DNA from: Haplomitrium mnioides
Taxonomy: Eukaryota > Marchantiophyta > Haplomitriopsida > Calobryales
Assembly: GCA_049999725.1 (NCBI GenBank)
Contig: JBNGIS010020683.1
Location: 1-37,563, forward strand
Length of the DNA: 37,563 nucleotides
Direction: 5' to 3'
Every line of letters begins with the position of its first letter. Positions within the stretch are counted from its first letter, which is position 1. A program made the translations under genes and the position numbers. Shown piece after piece: positions 31,741 to 37,563 of the stretch. The notes under the pieces were generated by a model. It worked only from the letters and a program-made list of their open reading frames with translations. It did no database searches and was not told where the DNA came from.

Positions 31741-33222
31741 TCATTGATAGGTTTTTGCTTTATTTGCCCATTTTCCACATACTCTATTAATAGATTTTTT
31801 CTTCATATGTTCATTTTCTATATACTTTATTAATAGGTTTTTGCTTCATATTTCCATATATTTTGTTAATTGTTCAATAGGTTTTGCTTCATATATCCAT
31901 TTTTCATTTACACAATCGATAGGTTTTTGCTTCATATATCAACTTTTTCACATACTCTATCAATAGGTTTTTCTTTCATATGTCCATTTTTTGTCATACT
32001 TCAATAATAGGTTTTCCACCATGCTCTATCAATAGGTTTTTGATTCTTATGTCCATTTTTACACATACTCCGTCAATAGGTTTTTGCTTCATATGTCTAT
32101 TTTTCCTCATTCTTCATTAGAAGGTTTTTTACATACTCCATCAATAGGTTTTCCCTTCATATATCCATTTTTCTACGTACTACATCAATAGTTTTTTGCT
32201 TCATATTTCCACTTTTCCACATGCTCTATCAATAGGTTTTTGCTTCATATGTTTGTTTTTCCTCATGCTTCATTAATAGGTTTTCCTCATACTCCATCAA
32301 TTGATTTTTGCTTCATGTGTCTATTTTTCTCATACTTCATTAATAGGTTTCCATACACTCCATCAATATGTTTATGCTTCATATGTCCAAATTTCCACAT
32401 ACTTTATCAATAGGTTTTTGCTTCATATGCCCACTTTTCCACATATTCCATCAATAGGTTTTTGCTTCATATCTCAAATTTTCCTCATACTTCATTAATA
32501 GGTTTTCCATATACTCCATCAATACGTTTTTGCTTCATATGTCTATTTTTCTGCACACTCCGTCAATAGGTTTTTGCTTCATATATCTATTTTTCCACAT
32601 ACTACTTCAATAGAATTTTGCTTTATATGTCTAGTTTTCCTCATACCTTACTAACAAGTTTCTGGTTCATATATCTATTTTTCCACATACTCCATTAATA
32701 GGTTTTTGCTTCATATGTCTATTTTTCCATGTACTCCATCAATTCGTTTTTGCTTCATATGTCCACTTTTCCACATGGTATATCAATAGATTTTTGCTTC
32801 ATATGTCCATTTTTCCACATACTCTATCAATAGGTTTTTGCTTCATATGTCCATTTTCCTCATACTTCATTAATATGTTGTTGCTTCATATATTTAATTT
32901 CTCTTATACTTCATTCATGTGTTTTTGCTTCATATGGCCATTTTTCTACATACTCTATCAATAGGTTTTTGCTTCATATATGTACTTTTCTAGATACTCC
33001 ATCAATAAGTGTTTGCTTATATGCGTACTTTTTTAAACACTCCATGAATAGGTTTTTGCTTCATATGTCCACTTTTCTATATACTCCATCAATAGATTTT
33101 TTTGCTTCTATGTCTACTTTTCTATATACTCTATCAATAGGTTTTTCCTTCATATGTCCACTTTTCCCTATACTCTATCAAATAGGTTTTTGCTTCTTAT
33201 GTCCACTTTTCTAGATACTTCA
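31735..33222. repeat. Tandem repeat array, 44-45 bp unit, about 33 copies (left arm)
   Basis: The unit contains AATAGGTTTTTGCTTCAT, then ATGTCCACTTTTCCACAT and ACTCCATC. Copies vary by substitutions, and a few are shortened (for example near 32000 and 32110). Open frames such as 32301-32498 and 32969-33214 are 15-residue repeats produced by the 45-bp spacing and not genes. The array continues beyond the chromovirus at 37149, so the two arms were once joined. Confidence 0.93.
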
Positions 33223-33423
33223 AGTAAAAGAACTCAAAGACTAACTTTAGAATAAGTAACAACTTCTAGATAATTTTAATAGAGTTACACAACTCAAGGC
33301 CAATAAGCAAATAAAAACCAAAAGTATTAGCCAAAGCCAAGCAACCAAAGAGCCAAATCGAATTGAGAGTAACTCCTCTCTATTTTCTTATAAATAGCAC
33401 AACTATATGCTTGTACTATTACA
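33223..33423 (-). repeat. 3' LTR of the chromovirus (201 bp, shortened)
   Basis: Begins AGTAAAAGAACTCAAAG and ends TTGTACTATTACA. It lacks about 180 bp of the 385-bp 5' LTR (the part corresponding to about 36910-37095). The TATAAATAGC word at about 33390 on the plus strand is shared by both. Confidence 0.88.
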
Positions 33424-33426
33424 TAA

Positions 33427-33438
33427 TCCCCGCCTTCT
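33427..33438 (-). other. Polypurine tract of the chromovirus
   Basis: The minus strand reads AGAAGGCGGGGA three bases before the 3' LTR and overlaps the stop codon (TAG, 33437-33439) of the polyprotein. Confidence 0.75.
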
Positions 33439-35270
33439 AATCGATGACGTCCTTGTCATTGACGCAACTTTCAAATACTTGAATAGCCTATTGAGCATTC
33501 TCAAGATTTGAAGAGGGTTCCCAAGTAGCATCATGAAGTGGATAGCCTTCCCCAAAACCTTGTATTGAACTTATGGATGCTGCCATTGCTTGATAACTCT
33601 TTTCGCCAAAATATGGTCCACTTCAAATTCTTCATGATCATCAAGAACAATAGCTGAAGGAGAAAGTTGAGCACAATTTGGAAAAGTAGATGGACTAGGA
33701 ACAAAAGGCTTTAGTTTAGAGATATGGAACATAAGATGAATCTTCATATGAAGAGGAAGATCAAGTTTATAAGCAACAAGAGAAATATCTTGAGAAATAG
33801 AGAAAGGACCAATCCAAGTAAGAGATAACTTACGGACTTGAGTATCTAAAGACAATGGAAGATCATGAATAGAAAACATAACTTAGTCATCTAAAACATA
33901 AGAGCAATCACGATGACGGCTATTGGCATATTGTTTTTGCCGATTTTGAGCAACAGTAAGATGGCTGTGAGCATCTTGCAAGGAAGAAGATAAACAAGAC
34001 AAACAAGTAGAAATACTTGGAATATTGGATGAAGAAAGAGAAAGAAAACCATCGAGAACAAGAGGATGTTGACTCAAATTAAGAAAGAATGGAAAAAACC
34101 CCAATACTTGCTTGTTTGGAGTTGTTGTAGGCGAACTCCATAATCAATAAGAAACTATCCCAATTGGTCTCATGAATATTGATGAATTCTCAAAGCATAT
34201 CCTCCACAGTGCGATTAGCATGCTATGTTTGCCCATCTGTTAGAGGATAACAAGCACTAGACATAGAGAATTTAGTGCCCAAAAGTTTGAACAACTCTCG
34301 CCAAAACTTTCCCGTGAAACGCAGATCTCTATCAGATATTTACACCTTGGGCATTCCATGATGATGAAAGACAATATCAAAGTAAATTTTTGCTAATTGT
34401 GGAGCATCTACTATATCTATCGTCAGTGCTAAATGAATATGCTTGCTAAGCTTGTCCACAAACACCATAATAATAGTAAACCCACAAGGTGTAGTTGGAA
34501 GTGAAGTGACAAGATCCAAACTCACATGTTCCCAACGAGCAATAAGAATTGGTAGTGGCTAAAGAAGTCCCACAGGTTTTTGATTTGAAGCTTTGTTTCG
34601 CTCACAACTTTCACATGAACGAACAAAATCATGAACATCTCGAGCTAAGTTAGGCCACCACCAAGTACGATGAAGCAACTCTATAGTTTTATCTACTCTA
34701 AGATGCCTTCAGATAGGAATGTCATGTGCTTCTTGTAAACAAGCCATTCAAAGTGCATCATCTTGTGGAACATATATTTAATGACATCGATATAGAATAC
34801 CAGCTCGAATGGAAAAAGAATGATACTCACTATTATTGACAGCCAATCGTGCCCCAAAAAAACTTCTTAAAAAAAACATCTTCTTGTAGCTTCTAGCGAT
34901 AACTCCCACTAGCTGCCTCATCCAAATGTAATATACTAATGTTAGCCACCTCTATTGTATTTACTCAAGGATATGGTTTTCTTGAAAATGCATCACGAAT
35001 GGTGTGGAATCTTCCATGCTTGTACTCTAACTTGATATCAAAGATCCCTTGATAGGCGAAGCTTTAGCTTTGATTTTCTTTGCAAAATGTATTGACATGA
35101 AATTTTAACAACTTTCACAATCTACCAATATTTTACAAGAATGTTCATCAACCATATGGTCTAGATGAAACAATGTGCTTCTAATTCTTGTCAAGCTTTT
35201 CATTCCATTGGAACTAATTAAGAAATCACTAAACCGCTCAACTATCTTTACTGAGGTCTGTTGTTTCCCT
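33437..35270 (-). pseudogene. Chromovirus pol relic: protease remnant, RNase H end, integrase, chromodomain
   Basis: From high to low coordinate: a protease-like ILVDCESC then a stop and FMSIHFAKKIKAK (about 35150-35075); then, in the same line at about 35040, DIKLEYKHGRFHTIRDAFSR, the end of RNase H, so reverse transcriptase was deleted between them. Next come the integrase HHCC finger (HDIPI..H and CESCERNK, about 34735-34590), SLDLVTSLPTT with the first Asp (about 34520), ISDRDLRF with the second Asp (about 34335), and the DGQT position where the catalytic Glu codon is now TAG (34224-34226). The C-terminal domain follows (33571-33879), and a chromodomain with FEVDHILAKRVIKQW and HDATWEPSSNLENA (about 33640-33490). 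Several stops. It integrated DNA in its active ancestor. Confidence 0.87.
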
Positions 35271-35545
35271 GATGTTTTTCTTCAACAATTGTTGCTTGAA
35301 CAAGAGAGTGTGGTTGATTTGGTTGACATGGGCAATTTGTAGTCATCCGACCAAGTTGTTGACAATAATAAAACATTCTCCCCTTTGGCGTAAGCGTTCA
35401 CACTCCACATTGGTGAGTGTCTGTAATACTACACACATACATTACACACCAAAAATTTGCACAAACACAACACATACAAGAGTAGCGTATAAAGAACTTC
35501 AAAAACCCACAAGGTAAGAGATGCCCAACAAGGCCCTCTCCCTTC

Positions 35546-35553
35546 TTTTTATA
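35546..35553 (-). promoter_or_regulatory. TATA box in the insertion
   Basis: The minus strand reads AGTATAAAAAGAAGGG, downstream of CCAAT words (plus-strand ATTGG at about 35597, 35614 and 35652) and of the G-box array. The order matches a plant promoter. A plus-strand TATAAAG at about 35489 is an alternative. Confidence 0.55.
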
Positions 35554-35680
35554 CTAAGTGAAAAGCACTTTGCTTACATAGGTGGCGAAATCCCATTGGT
35601 TCTTTTTCTATCCTTTTTCTAATTGGACCACCTTTTTTCCTCTCTCATTGATTGGACCACCCTTTACTTTTATTCTCCTT

Positions 35681-35910
35681 TTGCCATGTGTCCTTATCTT
35701 TAGAACCTTCCATTTCTCTTTAGTTCTTCTTTTGCCATGTGTCCTTATTTTAGAACCTTCTATTTGCTTTAATCCTCCGCTTGCCACGTGTCCTTATCCT
35801 CTTCTAAAGTGCCATTTCTTTCACTTCAATTCGTTGACTTCCTCTCCTCTTGCCACGTGTCAATAGTACTCACTTTAATTCGTTGACTTTCTCTCCTCTT
35901 GCCCCGTGTC
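35681..35910. promoter_or_regulatory. Five-unit tandem array of G-box/ABRE-like sites, period about 50 bp
   Basis: TTGCCATGTGTCC (35681), TTGCCATGTGTCC (35732), TTGCCACGTGTCC (35781), TTGCCACGTGTCA (35850) and TTGCCCCGTGTCA (35899) recur at about 50, 50, 69 and 49 bp. Two contain a perfect CACGTG (35785-35790, 35854-35859). CGTTGACTT (W-box-like TTGAC) lies at about 35832 and 35881. These are known plant bZIP/bHLH and WRKY target words; binding here is inferred. Confidence 0.65.
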
Positions 35911-36745
35911 ACTTTCTCTATAATAGCACTCGCTTTTTGATGCTCTAACTTAGTGATGGCTTTCTAGATATAGTTGTTGTTTACTAAAGTTAGTGACCGT
36001 TATAGTGCCGCTCTTTGCGCCACATCAATCTCCATAGGTATAGCCTCATTTGGTGGCACACGGTCATTTGGTTAAGCTTGTTGTAGTCGTGGTCTAACTT
36101 CGATAGTTGTTGACAATGAGTCATATCATTTAACCACGCGTATTGCTTCTTCTAGCTGAGAGGTCTCTTTCATTGTCACTTCCATTCTAGTGCGAGGCTT
36201 CAATCCTCAAACAAATTGATCTAAAGCTTCTCCCTCACCCATATTAGGAATTTGCATAATGATATTTTGAAATTGCGTGATATAGCTCCTTACTGTACCA
36301 AATTTCTTCAATTCTACCAAGCGATCTCTTGCCCTCTTTGGAGCATTCAGAATCCTAAATCTTATAGTCACTGCTTCTTTAAACTCTTGCCAAGAAGCAA
36401 TTGGAGCAACCATTCCACGTTGAGTTTGCTCAATTTGATATCTCCACCAAGTTTTTGCCACTCCCTTCAATTAACTTGTAGCAAATAGAATTCTTCGACC
36501 ATCCTCTCTTATGTTGGTAGCCTCAAAATATTGTTTGCAATCAAACAAGAAATTCTCAGATGTGTTAGGAACCATCTTCCCATCATATGCTTTTGGTTTA
36601 GAAAACCCCACATGACTTTCTTCTTCTTGAAAATGTGCCCTCTTTTCCATTTTCATTTGAACTCCTAGAAGGTGAGAAAGATGTTCAATTTGTTGTTCCA
36701 TCGTTTGAATCCTCGCTTCTTAATTCTCCATTCCACCAAAAAGAA

Positions 36746-36762
36746 CCGTAGCTGTGACACCA
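36746..36762 (-). other. Primer-binding site, initiator-Met tRNA type
   Basis: The minus strand reads TGGTGTCACAGCTACGG one base after the 5' LTR. It resembles the common plant TGGTATCAGAGC site complementary to initiator tRNA-Met, with two changes. Confidence 0.75.
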
Positions 36763-36763
36763 A

Positions 36764-37148
36764 TGTAAAAGAGCTCAAAGACCAACTTCCAAATAAGTAA
36801 AACTTCAAGATAACTCTAATAGAGCTACACAACTCCAAGCCAATAAGCAAACCAAAGCCAAGAATGCTATCCAAAGCCAAGCAACCAAAGAGCTAAACAG
36901 AATTGACAAAAGCTCTAGATTGAGAAGTGGAGCTGAGAAGCCCTTCCATTTATACAAGAGAAGAGGGTGTCACCCCTCTTTCTTTACTTACAAGTCACTT
37001 CTAATTTCAACCTTAAAAGTGACTCTTTACTAAAAGTCACTTTGAAGGCAAGTAATTTTATCTCAACCCTAAAAGTAACTCTCTACCACTTCCTTCACTC
37101 CTCTCTATTTTATTATAAATAGCACAACCTTATGCTTGTACTATTACA
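36764..37148 (-). repeat. 5' LTR of the chromovirus (385 bp)
   Basis: Begins TGTAAAAGAGCTCAAAG and ends TTGTACTATTACA on the plus strand. It keeps about 180 bp that the other LTR has lost, including several AAAAGT(A/G)ACTCT words. Confidence 0.9.
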
Positions 37149-37563
37149 AATGGGTTTTTACTTCATATGTCTACTTTTCCACCTACCTCATTAATAGGTT
37201 TTTGCTTCATATGTCCACCTTTCCACGTTCTCCATCAATGAGTTTTTGCTTCATATATCCACTTTTCTACATACTCCATCAAAAGGTTTTCTCCATCAAT
37301 AGCTTTTTCTTTTTTTCATATGTCCATTTTTTCATGTGCTCCATCAATAGGTTTTGCTTTATATATCTACTTTTCCACGTACTCTATCAATGGGTTTTTA
37401 CTTCATATATCCACTTTTCCACCTAGTTCATCAATAGGTTTTTGCTTCATATGTCCACTTTTCCATGTAGTCATCAATGGGTTTTTACTTCATATGTTCA
37501 CTTTTCCACCTACCCTATCAATAGGTTTTTGCTTCATGTAACCACTTTTCCACGTAACCATCA
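37149..37563. repeat. Tandem repeat array, 44-45 bp unit (right arm, runs off the window)
   Basis: About nine units of the family at 31735-33222, starting AATGGGTTTTTACTTCAT at the LTR junction. Variants with GGGTTTTTACTTC alternate with AGGTTTTTGCTTC, a hint of a higher-order two-unit pattern. The open frames here are repeat products. Confidence 0.93.

Larger units (their letters stand above)
35418..35987 (-). mobile_element. About 570-bp promoter-like insertion in chromovirus gag
   Basis: The gag reading stops after RSLT at 35988 and restarts with LTNVECERLR at 35417, so the DNA between was inserted. Imperfect repeats TCACTAAC and TCACCAAT at the two junctions may be a target duplication. 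On the minus strand the insert holds, in order, five GCCACGTG-type words, three CCAAT words, and TATAAAAAG. It codes for nothing recognisable. It looks like a solo LTR or promoter-bearing short element, but I cannot find TG..CA ends, so the class is open. Confidence 0.6.
35300..36701 (-). pseudogene. Chromovirus gag, split by an insertion
   Basis: The frame starts at 36701 (MEQQIEHLSHLLGVQMKMEK). It includes SKPKAYDGK, a TAA at about 36471, AKTWWRYQIEQT, FRILNAPKRARDRLVELKKF, EALDQFV (then a stop), GLKPRTRMEV and PMEIDVAQRAAL (to about 36005). The sequence then reads RSLT and leaves gag at about 35988. Gag resumes at about 35417 as LTNVECERLRQRGECF, followed by a decayed zinc knuckle (QQLGRMTTNCP; the His is Arg and a 1-nt indel displaces the first Cys) near 35375-35340. 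The intact form would be the capsid and nucleocapsid precursor of a chromovirus. Confidence 0.85.
33223..37148 (-). mobile_element. Chromovirus (Ty3/gypsy with chromodomain), deleted and nested in the tandem array
   Basis: LTRs at 33223-33423 and 36764-37148 share ends TGTAAAAG...TATTACA (first base decayed to A at 33223). The primer site (36746-36762) and purine tract (33427-33438) give minus orientation. Order on the minus strand: gag (36701 to about 35988), an insertion (35987-35418), the rest of gag with a decayed zinc knuckle, a protease remnant, the RNase H C-terminus, integrase, and a chromodomain ending at 33437. The reverse transcriptase and most of RNase H are missing. Both flanks are the 44-45 bp array, broken at the same phase (after CCATCA-like, before AATGGG). 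Confidence 0.9.

Noticed and set aside
32301-33214. Hydrophobic small proteins with 15-residue repeats
   Set aside because: They are translations of the 44-45 bp tandem array. Frames are interrupted wherever unit length changes, and no start context is conserved.
35582-35866. 94-codon plus-strand open frame
   Set aside because: It overlaps the G-box repeats; the repeated PSL..C-type words follow the DNA period of about 50 bp.
1-37563. tRNA, rRNA, organelle-derived DNA or intact host genes
   Set aside because: No cloverleaf, rRNA core motif, plastid or mitochondrial gene word, or long conserved open frame was recognised by eye. A covariance-model scan could still find a small RNA.

Overview
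The window looks like repeat-dominated nuclear DNA of a land plant. The reasons are plant-type Ty3/gypsy LTR retrotransposons (one a chromovirus with a chromodomain and an initiator-Met-like primer site), AT-rich non-coding DNA, canonical GT-AG splice signals in a pseudogene, and two 100-N assembly gaps. A DUF7869-type DDE transposase relic and a gypsy integrase ending in a PHD finger lean towards a large non-flowering plant genome (moss, lycophyte, fern or gymnosperm), but the species cannot be fixed from the sequence. I see no intact host gene, tRNA, rRNA or CRISPR array. Every coding region I can support carries stops or frameshifts.

Layout. 1-740: relic of a gypsy integrase C-terminus with a decayed PHD finger, then LTR-like DNA and a large inverted repeat (1020-1660). 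2281-3650: AT-rich dispersed repeats around a tandem array of about 82 bp. 4325-5180: a short second copy of a DDE transposase relic. 5510-6115: an array of short palindromic units. 6116-8290: unrecognised AT-rich DNA with two gaps. 8291-11500: palindromic arrays alternating with two decayed copies (B, C) of an unknown gene family. 11590-13842 (minus): the best copy (A) of that family, with an intron filled by 24-bp palindromic repeats. 14403-18112 (plus): the DDE transposase pseudogene, head-to-head with copy A. 18617-27920 (minus): a 9.3-kb LTR element with only gag and protease and very long, unequal LTRs. 27921-28130: another palindromic array. 29100-29900: copy D of the unknown family. 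31440-31740: a gag relic. 31735-33222 and 37149-37563: two arms of a 44-45 bp tandem array, split by a 3.9-kb chromovirus (33223-37148, minus). That chromovirus carries its own promoter-like insertion (35418-35987).

How the parts fit. The most unusual theme is the palindromic word TCCATGCGCGCATGGA and its variants. It recurs in at least seven separate arrays with different periods (24, about 30, about 38, 52 bp). These arrays lie in or beside the unknown spliced gene family and the DDE transposase, and I see none inside the two full-length LTR elements. In three copies of the unknown gene (A, B, C) an array sits just upstream of the second exon; in A it fills the intron. The unknown gene and the transposase face each other across about 560 bp. 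I propose, as inference only, that they may be two genes of one large decayed DNA transposon or a co-dispersed pair.
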